The notes beneath the pieces are model-generated. The model had not been told where the DNA came from and ran no database searches. It worked only from the letters and a program-made list of their open reading frames with translations. 64,000 bases of DNA, from NCBI GenBank assembly GCA_015143295.1, contig CM026557.1, forward strand, positions 33,365,965 through 33,429,964, given 5' to 3'. The translations under genes and the position numbers were made by a program. Shown here piece after piece: positions 12,777 to 23,272 of this stretch (the stretch's first letter is position 1; each line of letters begins with the position of its first letter). This stretch comes from Tetracentron sinense. Taxonomy: Eukaryota > Streptophyta > Magnoliopsida > Trochodendrales > Trochodendraceae.

Positions 12777-14337
12777 CCTCACTACTCTTTGTTTTTTTTT
12801 TTTTGTTGAATCCATCTAAACCATATTTATCTAAAAGATTCGAATAAGAGAAGAATGTGTGAGTAAATTGTATGTTACCTGATATTTTATAAATATGTTA
12901 ACTATATAAGTATTTTTCTTTACAATTAGGATTTTCCAAGGTCATATTTTGTCTGGTTGTGTCAGATTGCATGCCATGCCCACACGTGTCCTTTTAATTG
13001 TGGTTGAGGACATTAACTCTTAGAATTAAAGCTAATCTATTTAATTTAAAAATAATAATTAATTATACGGATGGTAAGATATGTATTGTATTTTATAATA
13101 GTAACTGGACTTAATCGATAAGGAGTCCTTTTGTTAATTATGTAGTGATCTCCTAGAATAATTCGGAAGAAGTAATATGGAGTTGTTGCGAGTGAATCCT
13201 TTAGTCACTTGGCACCGTTAATATTAGCTATTTATTAATTAATGGATGTTGACTAATATAAGCAAATTAGGAATTTTACTCGATTTTAGCTGGGTAGAAG
13301 ACCATTCCTCTTGTTAGCAAAACTAACTACGGAAATAGCCTTTAGAGACGGGTAACTATACCTGATTTAAACGAGGTGAGGAAACCAAAATAGAGTAAAG
13401 ACCCATGAGTTAAAAAATAATCTGACCTAGGGTTATAAATAGATCAAATTCGAACAGATCTAGCCATACCCAAATTATTCCGATAAAAATTCTGATATAT
13501 CTAAGTCTGATCCGAGATTCGTTGGATTTTAAATTGTTCAATTCGAATTCTAATATGATTATTTATTTAAAATTTAAATTTGATATGAATTCAATCCGAT
13601 TAACATTAAATTTTTTAGAAATTACTACTTTAATTAAAAAAAATTGAAGGTACTACCTATAATGTAATTACAAAATTATATTATTATTATTATTGAGTTA
13701 GATTTTAATCTATCCAATTATAACTGGATTCAAGATAGAGTGACAATCGGGTGGAGTTCGGGCTTCAAAGCAGGTAAATGCATTAGGCGGGCTTTTTAAA
13801 TTCACTAAAATTCAAGTCAATATTCAGGACTATTTTTTTTGGTTGGCCCTAATCATTTATCTACCTAGGTTAGGGGTTAGGGGTTGGCAGGGGTTAGCAC
13901 TCATGGTGGGCGTCAACAGCCATACCAAGACTCGAACTAGAATCAAACCTCCCCAAAGGGGGACATGCCCCACCCCTAATTGAAACTCTTATATATCGGA
14001 TCTATAATTTATGATTAGATTAGGATCCAGTATAATATGATCATATCTAAATCTTGATCCACAACCTAATTTGACCCCAAGTCTCAACCCATGAAAATGG
14101 GACCGGTTGATGGATCAGATCAGAAAATAGACAACCTAATCCTATCGCCTATATAAAAGATTAGCGGAATGCACATGCAATGCAAGTGAGTGTGATATTC
14201 TAATAATTATAAAGTATTAGAACAACTGAAAACTAAATTTTTATTTATATGAATTCTCATTGAACAGATAAATTCTAGTGCAAAATAAATTAATAAACAT
14301 AAAAATGTAATTAGTTAAACAACGAATAGTTTCTGCG
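12777..14337. other. Non-coding AT-rich interval with one SINE-like scrap
   Basis: No gene is visible. At about 13840-13995 a stretch has a TTCGAGTC box on the minus strand, which resembles a pol III B box, near a TTAGGGG-type direct repeat. This may be an eroded SINE. At 12950-13010 there is a short echo of the foldback core (CACACGTGTCC). The rest shows only AT-rich sequence. Confidence 0.4.
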
Positions 14338-14720
14338 AGTGTTTTCATAACTGAATCAGATAGACCGGGTGAATCAGACTAAGTCTACAGTTCCGAAAAT
14401 GGTCATTATCAGGCCTGATTGAAAACCATCCATTTAGTCATACCAGTGTTTTTATAACCAGACTGGATGGGTCGGGTGAATTAGAAAACCGAAACATGTA
14501 TACGGTTATGAAAATGGTCATAATCAGGCTTAATTCAAAACCATCCATTTAAGTCATAACGGATAAAATCGGCCGGTTCAACCGGTCAAACAGGTGTCGG
14601 AAAAAGTGGGAAAAAATAAAAATTATTTTAAGGTTAAAACGTACTAGGATCAAATTGGACCGATCGTATCAATTGAACCGGTAGAACTGAAAACTGGTCA
14701 CCTAACCGGTTCGAGGCCTA
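14338..14720. repeat. Two-copy tandem repeat plus GGTTATGAAAA-type repeat sequence
   Basis: Two imperfect units of about 115 bp (14338-14452 and 14453-14570) share GTGTTTT-ATAAC, GAAAATGGTCAT-ATCAGGC and AAAACCATCCATTTA. The following bases to 14720 are rich in ACCGGTT and CCGGTTATGAAAA. This resembles non-autonomous DNA transposon sequence, but no clean terminal repeats or target duplication were found. It lies 225-600 bp upstream of the maturase gene. Confidence 0.6.
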
Positions 14721-14945
14721 ATCCGGTTATGAAAATATTGATTTCAGCACATTGGGATGGATGGGTGGGCCATGGCGTCAAGTCTTCAACCAACACATCA
14801 CCAAGGGGAGTAACACCTCCTATCTTGTGGCAAGTGTTACTTGTATTCTCACTGAGAATGTAGGTTTGATGGCACCTTATAGTGTGTGTTAACCAAAAAA
14901 TATATGTTTCATAAAAGATGATGGAAGTTACCAGTAACACATAAA

Positions 14946-17261
14946 ATGAGTAAACTAATTATGGTTAGAAGAATCATCGCCTTTCATGTTAGGTCTCAGC
15001 GATTCAATTATTCAAACTTAGCTTTGAATCTTTCAAATGATCAAAATATCTCAAACTCAAACCCTAGAAAACCAATCAACAAAACCGATCTTGAAACCCT
15101 AGTTCTTCAGCAATACAATCATGGAAAATTCTCTAACCTAATCCAAAACGTCGTCTCAACGCCCGGTGTTCTACTCGCCGCCTGCCAAAACCTAAGCCCT
15201 AGCCCTAGCCCGAGCAGTAATGGAGGAAGCTCCTCCGATTCTTTTGTTCTTGATTCGGTATCGAAACGGTTTTCGATTGAAGAAATGGCTCGTGAACTCA
15301 GAGAAAATCGATTCAATGTTGAAGCTTGTTGTGTTACAATGTTGCCATCCAGGAGGAAAGGTGAGTCTTTGGTTCTTCCTGATTCGAAATTAAAAGTTGT
15401 TATTGAAGCTGTTCGAATGGTATTAGAGATTGTATATGATAGCCGATTTGCGACCTTTGCTTATGGAGGTCGCGTCGGTATGGGCCGTCACACTGCAATT
15501 AGGTACCTTAAAAACTCTGTTGAAAACCCTAGTTGGTGGTTTCGCGTTAGGTTTAATCGGGACAAGTTCGATCTTCGACATTTTCGTAAATTGAGTTTGA
15601 TCATTGAAGAGAAGATAGAAGATAAGTTTTTGATTGATCTTATTAAAAGATTCTTTGAATCTGAAGCTGTGCGAATTGAAATTGGAGGTTGTTATTTAGG
15701 AAGAGGTTTTCCTCAAGAAAGTAATCTAAGTTCGATTCTGATCAATATTTACTTTGATAGTCTTGATAAAGAAATCCAAGAGCTCCGGCTGCAGATAGAT
15801 CAGATGAATCCAAAATTTGATCCAAACGAGATTTTGCCACCATCTAGGGTGTTCCATAAGCCTGTAAAGATGTATGCGGTTAGATACTTAGATGAGATAC
15901 TGGTGATAACTTCAGGATCGAAATTGCTGACAATGGACTTGAAGAATCGGGTTGTGAAATTTTTAGAAGGGATTTTGGAGCTAAATGTAGATAAATCAAA
16001 TACTGCAATCCACAGTGCTGTCTCGGAGAAGATAGATTTTCTAGAGATGGAACTTCAGGCAGTCCCGCCTTCAGTTTTGCATCCACCTTTGTCAGAGAAA
16101 GCAATTAGGGCACGGAAAAAGTACATCAAACAGAAAGAAGCAAAATCCCTAGAACTGAGAAATGCTAGAGAGACTAATAGAAAGAAATTAGGATTAAAAA
16201 TATTGAATCACGTTTTCAAGAAGTTGAAGCGGACAGATGGGTTCAAATTTGAGTTCCAGATTGAGACTGAGGTGAGAGAAATCTTTAGAGGTTGGGCAGA
16301 GGATGTAGTGCAAGAGTTTTTTGGGTCTTTGGAGGAGCGTTGGAATTGGCATCGGAAGCTCTCGGCTGGCGATTTTCTTTCTTTGAGAGTCATTAGAGAT
16401 CAATTGCCCCAAGAGCTTGTGGATTCTTATGACCAGTTCCAAGAGCAAGTCAACAAGCATTTGAGTCCATTCAAAGCTAGAAATGCCTTGGAGGAAGAAG
16501 CTAATCGAGCTGAAGAAGAAGAGAGGCAAAGATATGCAGAGAGAACTGTAAAGGATTTGACAAAGCTCTCCATGAAAGTTTCCGCACCCATGGACCTTGT
16601 TAGGAAAGCAGTTAAGATGTCTGGATTTACAAATTCAATGGGGCGTCCCAGGCCAATCAATTTGCTTATTGCTCTGGAAGATACCGATATTATCAAGTGG
16701 TATGCGGGTGTTGGGAAGAGATGGCTTGACTATTTCTGCTGCTGCCGCAACTTCAAGATGGTGAAAACGGTTGTCACTTACCACTTAAGGTTCTCTTGTT
16801 TCTTAACATTAGCAGAAAAGCATGAATCCACAAAACACGAGGCTATTAGGCATTACACTAAGGATCTGAAAGTCTCTAATTCGAACGGTTTGGAAGAAGT
16901 GCACTTCCCCACAGAAAGGGAGATCAAGATGATGGGAGATAATAACCTTTCAGATCCAAAACCTGTGGATGGGGCCTTATCCATGGCTTTAATCAGATTG
17001 GCTTCCGATGAGCCTTCATGTTCTTGTGTAGCTTACTTCTGTAACAGAACAGATACCATTGTTTATCGGATCCGTTTACTGCAAAACAGTTTGAATGTGA
17101 ATCCATTGGACAAAAAGAAGTGGGTTCTGGGGATGGGTGCTATTCATGAAAGTCTGGACAGGAAGTGCCTCCCGCTCTGTTCTGATCATATAAGTGATTT
17201 ATACTTGGGTAAGATTTCCCTCCAGGATATTGACTGTACTTCTTTCGTCAATGTGGACTGA
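14946..17261 (+). CDS. NMAT2: Nuclear-encoded mitochondrial group II intron maturase, NMAT2-like
   Basis: This is an uninterrupted 771-codon frame, close to the 700-800 residues usual for plant nuclear maturases, which often lack introns. These proteins are imported into mitochondria and help splice group II introns in respiratory-complex transcripts such as nad genes. The first ~30 residues (RR, H, R, few acids) look like a mitochondrial presequence; Met6 is an alternative start. Residues ~145-370 are a reverse-transcriptase-like domain with FAYGGRVGMGRHTAIRYL (170-187) and GRGFPQESNLSSILINIY. At the catalytic YADD position it reads YLDE (314-317), so the RT core is degenerate. Residues 380-545 are charged and helical; ~545-645 fit the maturase X domain (GRPRPINLL, KWYAGVGKRWLDY). 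A Cys-containing tail with CSCVAYFCN follows, ending LQDIDCTSFVNVD. NMAT2 is preferred over NMAT1 by remembered resemblance, not alignment. No break is seen, so it is probably functional. Confidence 0.88.
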   Translation: MSKLIMVRRIIAFHVRSQRFNYSNLALNLSNDQNISNSNPRKPINKTDLETLVLQQYNHGKFSNLIQNVVSTPGVLLAACQNLSPSPSPSSNGGSSSDSFVLDSVSKRFSIEEMARELRENRFNVEACCVTMLPSRRKGESLVLPDSKLKVVIEAVRMVLEIVYDSRFATFAYGGRVGMGRHTAIRYLKNSVENPSWWFRVRFNRDKFDLRHFRKLSLIIEEKIEDKFLIDLIKRFFESEAVRIEIGGCYLGRGFPQESNLSSILINIYFDSLDKEIQELRLQIDQMNPKFDPNEILPPSRVFHKPVKMYAVRYLDEILVITSGSKLLTMDLKNRVVKFLEGILELNVDKSNTAIHSAVSEKIDFLEMELQAVPPSVLHPPLSEKAIRARKKYIKQKEAKSLELRNARETNRKKLGLKILNHVFKKLKRTDGFKFEFQIETEVREIFRGWAEDVVQEFFGSLEERWNWHRKLSAGDFLSLRVIRDQLPQELVDSYDQFQEQVNKHLSPFKARNALEEEANRAEEEERQRYAERTVKDLTKLSMKVSAPMDLVRKAVKMSGFTNSMGRPRPINLLIALEDTDIIKWYAGVGKRWLDYFCCCRNFKMVKTVVTYHLRFSCFLTLAEKHESTKHEAIRHYTKDLKVSNSNGLEEVHFPTEREIKMMGDNNLSDPKPVDGALSMALIRLASDEPSCSCVAYFCNRTDTIVYRIRLLQNSLNVNPLDKKKWVLGMGAIHESLDRKCLPLCSDHISDLYLGKISLQDIDCTSFVNVD

Positions 17262-17872
17262 ACACTAGTGTTCCTCCTGTTCCATATTTGTAGTTGCAGT
17301 TGGTCCTTACCCATCTAAGGGTGGTAATTATTCGAAGCAGAGTTTCAGATATTGCTGTATGATATCTTTGAGTAAATTCAGGTCGACCATGAGGGATGAG
17401 TTGTATCTAGTTTTCATTCGAAAACATTTATACACAAGGGCTTAAGTCCCTTCATAATTAAGAATATATGAGGGTCCTATGTGATTGTAAATAAGATAAT
17501 GTCAGATCACTGCTATTAGAACTATTATTTGGGTTGAACAAATCTTATATATTAGAAAGAAAAAAAAAGGAGAGGGGTATTTTGTAATTTTTAAAATATA
17601 TCTCAAGAGACGGGATTTTATGGAAAATGACTTGCGGATTTTTGAAATGTAAGTCATTTTTCACAAAAGTTGTCTCTTTTCTATAAAACATTTTACTTAC
17701 AAAAGATTTTATGTTGAAACAAACACGAGAAAATGACATTTGGGAGGCAGTGGGGTAGAGACAAGAAGGTTTGGGAAGCCTTAACTGTTTCTATAGACCC
17801 TCCCCATGGTTGTCAATGTGACTAGATGATTTAAGGCAACAAATCCCATGGACACTTGAGACGATCACTCAC
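17262..17872. other. 3' flank of the maturase gene
   Basis: This is likely the 3' UTR and downstream spacer. GTAAATAAGATAATG near 17487 is an AT-rich possible polyadenylation region. No other gene is visible. Confidence 0.5.
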
Positions 17873-18060
17873 TTGAGGCTTGATGAACTTCTTGCAGCAT
17901 AAATCTCCCTCAACATGAGATTCATTTGAGGCTTGATAAACTTCTTGCAGCATAAATCTCCCTTAATATGAGATTCATATATACTGGAATTCATATAAAT
18001 TGTAAAATCTTCATTGTCAAGATGCATATAAATTGTAAAATCTTCATTGTCAAGATGCAT
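17873..18060. repeat. Two adjacent tandem duplications (53 bp x2, 33 bp x2)
   Basis: A 53-bp unit starting TTGAGGCTTGAT occurs at 17873-17925 and 17926-17978 with a few differences. A 33-bp unit starting CATATAAATTG occurs at 17992-18024 and 18025-18057 and is identical in both copies. The short frames across it are by-products of the repeat. Confidence 0.9.
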
Positions 18061-19368
18061 TTTTATAGAACCATCATTGGAAATAGTTCTAAAAATAATA
18101 AAGAGATTTTGAGTGTTGGAAAAAAGTCTACAATGACTATCAAAAGGGGGAAGAGAGGGATTAAGGGGGATAAAAAACCGAAAAAATAACAGTTTACAGT
18201 AATAGTCGAACAAGAGAGAGAGAGAGGGGAGAGTGTGGCAGTGGATAAAAAATTAGCTCAATAGTCAACCGTAATTGCTGAAGAGGAGGGGAGAGAGAGA
18301 AGAGGGAGGAAGATAGGAAGATGTCATACCTCTTGTTCTTATTTCTTCTTTATTCCTTCTTCTTCTCGGTTATGCCCAAAAAATGTAATAAAAGATAATA
18401 TAACTTGTAAAACCCGTGATGCATGAATGTAGGATTATAAAAGGAAAATAAAAGAAAAATATTAGATGAATTTATAATAATTATCTTAACGATCTTGATT
18501 TTAATATCCTAAAATTTTTTGGTAGAAAATATTTGGAGATTAGAAAACCTACACCAATTTATATTTGGAGAACTAACGCCAATTTCATATTCATTGCGAA
18601 GGGAAGAAACTCTCTCATATGGTTGGTAAGACCATATTTGGAGACCTACTTAACAAATAATTAAAATAAAATAAAAACTGAGATAAAATAAATAAGGTAA
18701 GACCGATTTATAACAAAAAATCTATTCCACATTACTTCTTCCATATCCCAGAAAAGAAATAGGGGAACTAATTAATATCAGTTTCAAATCCATTGATAAG
18801 AGAAGAAGCTCTTTATCTCATCTGGTTGGTCTACTACTCAACAGAAAATTAATTTGATATTGAAAACTGAGATAAACAAATAAAATAATCATCACATCAC
18901 TCATAAAATTCCTAAAAGATGCCTAATATGCAGAATTTTCCATTCAATTGAAGCAATAAATTCTGCATTCGCTTTAATCCAAATTTGATTCAATTGATGA
19001 AATAGCTGGTATTCAACAATGGAGGATCAGATCATCAAACCATGAGCTGACCTCGACAAAACAAAACAAATCCATTAGTGGTGGGGCACATAGTGATCAA
19101 ATTCACTATTGTCAGAAAATGGTCCTCAAAATTATTTTTTTCTTAATCAAGAAAGGAGCTTATAATAAAATGTGTATTCTTTAAAGTAAAAAGGAGAACT
19201 CATATACTTTAGCCCTGGGATCGGTTTCTGCAAGCCTTTGCTTTATTTCTATTGCTGTAAAAAAAAAAAAACTCGCTTCACATTTAAATTTGTCTTTGCT
19301 CTCTGTAATACACAATATCTTTGAATATATATATAAAATGAATTGATGATTTTGAAAATAAATTTAAA
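18061..19368. other. Non-coding AT-rich interval with a degenerate direct repeat
   Basis: It contains a GA-rich run (18205-18320). An imperfect direct repeat of about 120 bp (about 18570-18690 and 18765-18885) shares GAAGAA-CTCT and AAACTGAGATAAA. No gene is recognised. Confidence 0.4.
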
Positions 19369-19629
19369 TCAGCAATTGTATTTACTTACAGTCTCAAAGA
19401 ACTTGATGTTGTCCTCATTAGCAAGTGCTTGGCCCTTGGAGTTAGGCACGGTTTGAAGAAAGGTTCTGTTTTGCATCATTAGTGGACACACAAACATCTT
19501 TTTGCTTAGGCTTTGGCTGAATTGGAGCAGTGAAAATAAAGAAGATTTGAAGCGAAGATCAAAGATATATGGTGAAGAGCCAAAGGGAGATGAATGGGCA
19601 CTAAGGTTAGAGAGAGAGGTGTTTAACAC
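19369..19629 (-). CDS. Possible exon of an unidentified gene
   Basis: A minus-strand frame of 86 codons includes MMQNRTFLQTVPNSKGQALA and NEDNIKFFET. I do not recognise the protein. After FFET there is a good splice donor (GTAAGT, 19384-19389). A poly-T plus ACAG acceptor lies 135 bp further on (19255). Phase-0 joining to that acceptor meets a stop almost at once, so if spliced there this would be the last coding exon. It lies head-to-head with the LARP1 pseudogene. Without homology this may be chance. Confidence 0.25.
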   Translation of the reverse strand: MLNTSLSNLSAHSSPFGSSPYIFDLRFKSSLFSLLQFSQSLSKKMFVCPLMMQNRTFLQTVPNSKGQALANEDNIKFFETVSKYNC

Positions 19630-19749
19630 ACCTTAGAAAAAAATGTTACTAGGAAACAAATAATGCGAGAAAAATTAGAAGATGAACGAGATTTGGTAAA
19701 TATGAAATTAGTACATATTCTCTATAACCAGTTTTTCTTTCCTTATATT

Positions 19750-19970
19750 TTTAGGGTTCTTGATGTTTATTGGGATAGTTTCAATTTCCGGTGTATGTTT
19801 CTTGATGAATTCTTTTTTATTTTACTGGGATAGGTTCAATTGCTGAATTAGGTTTCTTTGATGAATTTTTTATATTTAAATTTAATTGGGATAGGTTCAA
19901 TTGCCCGAATAGGTTTCTTGATGGATCATTTCTATTTTATTGGGTAGGTTCAATGGCAGAAATTATCTTC
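19750..19970. repeat. Tandem array of ~65-bp units upstream of the LARP1 pseudogene
   Basis: Three to four copies of a unit contain ATTGGGATAGGTTCAATTGC, GAATTAGGTTTCTTGATG and a TTTTAT run. The array ends 10-20 bp before the first ATG of the pseudogene frame. Confidence 0.75.
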
Positions 19971-19980
19971 TGATAATGCA

Positions 19981-22528
19981 ATGGTTGCCTGTGAGAACTC
20001 TGCTTTACCGGTTTCTGAAACTGAGGACACCAGTGCTGGGTCAGTCCCTATGAGCGACAATGATTATTCGAATCCGGAGGGTGAGGTTGTTCCGTCGACA
20101 TTATCATCGAAATGGGCACATTTTAGATCAGCTCTGCCTCACCCAGCAAGGCCTTTTAACCATAGCCATAACCAGAATTATCAGAACGGTAATTCGAATA
20201 GGCATGACCAGCAGAGGAGGAATGGGTTCAATACGAGGGGAGGAAACAGAGGAGGACATGGTTTTCAGAAACACAACTATTCAAATAGGCATTACCAGCA
20301 GTGCGACTTCAATGATTAATCGTAATTCAGGATTCAATGCCCGGGTGGTGAATTTTCAGCACAAGCCATGTGGTGTTGTAAATGGTCCTGTTGGTCCGCC
20401 GCCACTGCCTCATTCAACTGCTATTGTCTATCGTCCAAGTGTCAGTGTACCCCCTCCCCCTCTGCTGCCTCTTCCGGTTCCGGGTTATATGCTTCCCTTT
20501 GGGTATTACGGGGATCCCTACTTTTCAGGTGAATTAAGAAACACCTTCTCATTGTTTGTATGTTTTCATCCTTTTCTTAAATGGGTACTGTGCGATAGCC
20601 GGCCCGGGTCGATCCCCTCCCCACATCCGTGTTTTTCAACCGATGAGGAGCCGAGATCTGTTAGAGTCGCCACCAATCAAGATTCTGGGTGTGATTGGTC
20701 ACCCACAATTAAGAACCCTCGATTAAATAAAAAAAAAACCGAGAATGGGTCTGGGGATTCTTTTATGAGTTGGGGAAGGTGTTAGGCACCCCGCCTCATC
20801 CGTCGAGCGACGGTTACCTCTTTACTTTCTCCATTAAATTAATTTAAAGTTATTTTCTTTATTTTATCTTTTTATTTCGAGATTAGAATCCTCCCCTCCT
20901 CGACTGAATCGGGAAGAATCCTCTCTACTTGCGCGGTGAAGGATCCCTTTCCCTTAAATCGGTGACGGCCACACTTCTCTTCTCGACCGAATCGAGAGGG
21001 GCCCCACCTACTTTGATGGAAAAGAGATCGAACTAAGAAAATAAGAAAATTAAAGAGACACCCCTTTCCCTTAAATCGGTGAAGGGCCACGCTTCTCTCC
21101 TCGACCGAATCGAGAGGGGCCCCACCTACTTTGGCGGAAAATGGATTAAAACTAATTTATTCTAGAAAAATAGAGAGAGAAATCGGAGATCTCCTCTTCC
21201 TACTCTTTCTTTCATCCGGATTTCCTCTACCTCACGACCGTTTGGAGGGAAATCACTCGACTACTTAAGTGAAAGCGAAGGAAGAAGGGACTCGGATGGG
21301 TAGAAGTAGAAGGTGGGGATGTTGCATACCTTTTCCCTTTTAAATGCTCCAAGTGATTGAAAAAGAGAAGAAACTTCAATGAGATCCGAACTCCAACGAT
21401 CTAGACTCCTTCTCCCTAGGTCGACGAACTCAAAGGAACTCCGCGGATACCTTAGGGCTTTGAGGAAATCTGGATTCTCTGCTTCAAAGGCTAAGGATTC
21501 CCTAAAATTCTCTAGGATTTTCAAAGATGATTCAAGGTTTCTAGGGATTTTCCAAGGTTCTCCAGATCTTTCTAAGGTTCCCAGACCCCAAAGGTCTTTC
21601 AAGGTTTTTTAAGGTCTCAAAGGTGTCAGGGTTTCTAAGATTTCCAAGTTTCCCTCAAGGTTTCTCTCAAGGTTTCTAGATGATCCTAGAGTGTGGGAGT
21701 GAAGGCCTTTTTATAATAGTGAAAGGAAGGATTTTCCTTGTTTTTTCCCGATGTGGGATTAAAATAATCTCCCAAAAACGTTGACACGCAAACCGAGGTT
21801 CAGTTTTGAGGTTTTTTACGAAATCAAAAGGGGGCGCTACTTGAAGTAGCGCCCGGACAGTTTTGCGTTTAAATTGGGGTGGGCGCTACTTGAAGTAGCG
21901 CCCCAAGACTGTTTTAAAATTGGATAATCCCCCCTCTTTTGAAAGTCCGGTTTGGTTATTTTCGAGCTGGGCTTGAGTTGGGCCTTGAGCTGGATTGGGT
22001 TTGGGCTTTTTGGCTTCGATCCTCGATGTTCTGGAGTCCGGATCTCGTCGTCTCTCTTTGTCAATACTTGGCACCATTTTAAGACCCATGCAAAATAGGG
22101 TGTCTACAGGTACACTTCTGATTTATTCATTTTTCTCTTACTTTAATTGATCACTAACTTTACAATTACAGAAGCATCTACTCCGTTGTATTGTGCTACA
22201 GTGCCAGTGCCTCATGAGGAAGCGATTTCAGGGGCACTGTATCATCCTGAACATTGGCCACCCTATAATTTGCCTCACCCAGAAGTTGTGATTTGCAGTA
22301 AAATACTCTACCAGATAAGAGTATTACTTCAGAACCTCAGGTGATTTATAAGTGACAAGGCTTTTCTTCTCCATGTCCTTTTTTTTCATTTTTTAGCTTG
22401 TGTTTACCTTATCACTTTTTATGGTTGCACCATGCACTAAAGAGAACTTGGACACAGATGACTACTTGAGGAGCAAGATGGATGCACAAGGTTGAGTTCC
22501 TGTTGGTCTCATTGCAGGGTTCAAAATG
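19981..22528 (+). pseudogene. LARP1-family (La-related protein) pseudogene, partial
   Basis: LARP1 proteins bind mRNA through a La motif. Exon 1 (19981-20528) encodes KWAHFRSALPHPARPF, an Asn/Arg/Gly-rich stretch (RRNGFNTRGGNRGGHGF) and, after a frame change, a proline-rich part ending GYMLPFGYYGDPYFS. One extra T near 20316 (GATTAATCG) breaks the frame. A GT-AG intron (20529-22171) carries a solo LTR. Exon 2 (22172-22340) reads STPLYCATVPVPHEE and EHWPPYNLPHPEVV, and then shifts frame. A last piece (about 22443-22528) is the La motif segment ENLDTDDYLRSKMDAQG, followed by a stop where this motif usually has W (GWVP), then VPVGLIAGFKM. No later exon or C-terminal DM15 region is seen. Retained introns show a DNA-level duplicate, not a processed copy. 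The A/B/C paralogue is not decided. Confidence 0.8.
20589..22108 (-). mobile_element. Solo LTR (1.52 kb) in the LARP1 pseudogene intron
   Basis: Borders are TGTGCGATAGCC and GGGTGTCTACA, flanked by the perfect 5-bp target duplication GGTAC (20584-20588 and 22109-22113). Read on the minus strand it starts TGTAGACACCC, a common plant LTR start. It contains an internal tandem duplication (about 20950-21025 and 21063-21140) sharing TCGACCGAATCGAGAGGGGC. No internal element sequence remains, so it is a recombination product. The perfect duplication suggests moderate age. Confidence 0.92.
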
Positions 22529-23083
22529 GTATGTTGATATATTTTGTTCTAACACAGTACCTTGTAGGGGTATTTGTGAATTGTGATTAGATTAGGTTCT
22601 TGTTCTCTGATGTTTGGAAACTCTGTTGCTCTCTTTCTCATCTTTCCAATTTTATCTGTGTTTCTTTCAAGTAGTTTCACTTATTTGGATTTTCAGCTAT
22701 TATATCTCATCCTAGAAAGCATATCATTTAGAAGCTAAACCTTCTACAGACTAAAAGAGTTGAAAAGTGAATGAAGAAGAAGAAGGATCTAAGAGATCGA
22801 TAACAGAAAATAATTGGGAAAGGAATATATTGGATTCTACATAAAATCGAACAACCAGATGCGCTGATAGCAATCATAGCATAAATATTTTAGAGAAGAA
22901 GAGGAACAAATTTATTCATAACCAACAGAAGATACATTACATAACTAAGAGTTACTTGATATAATATTATATTTATTTTTACAGCAAAATTTAACAATAA
23001 ATACTCCACTCTCTATGGCATAAAATACGAAGAAATAGAAAGTAACCATTGTTTGTCGTATGACCTTGTTTATATAAGAATTA
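22529..23083. other. Non-coding interval
   Basis: Nothing beyond AT-rich sequence can be recognised. No further LARP1 exon was found. Confidence 0.4.
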
Positions 23084-23272
23084 GTCTACGGGTAATCCCA
23101 AAGTGTACTCCCAAATCCTAACTGTTTTAACTCCATTATCAAACAGTTAGGATTAGAGATGACGTGGCAATAGAAAAGTCAAAATAAGCCAAGTCAAATC
23201 TTGGCCCTTAGTGGTTAGTTATAAACGGTTAGGATTAGGGAATATATTCAGGAGTACCCATAAACGGACTCT
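23084..23272. mobile_element. Short MITE-like inverted-repeat element
   Basis: The ends are inverted copies over about 45 bp: AGTCTACGGGTAATCCC and CAAATCCTAACTGTTT on the left, and complements of AACGGTTAGGATTAGG and GTACCCATAAACGGACT on the right. The length is 189 bp and it is non-coding. No convincing target duplication was found. Confidence 0.7.

Noticed and set aside
17968-18189. Small lysine/isoleucine-rich protein with internal repeat
   Set aside because: The repeat in the protein is just the 33-bp DNA duplication; no start context or homology.
20060-20785. Single 241-residue protein gene in the LARP1 region
   Set aside because: Its first part is an out-of-frame reading of exon 1, the middle is the true exon frame after the shift, and the end runs into intron and solo LTR.
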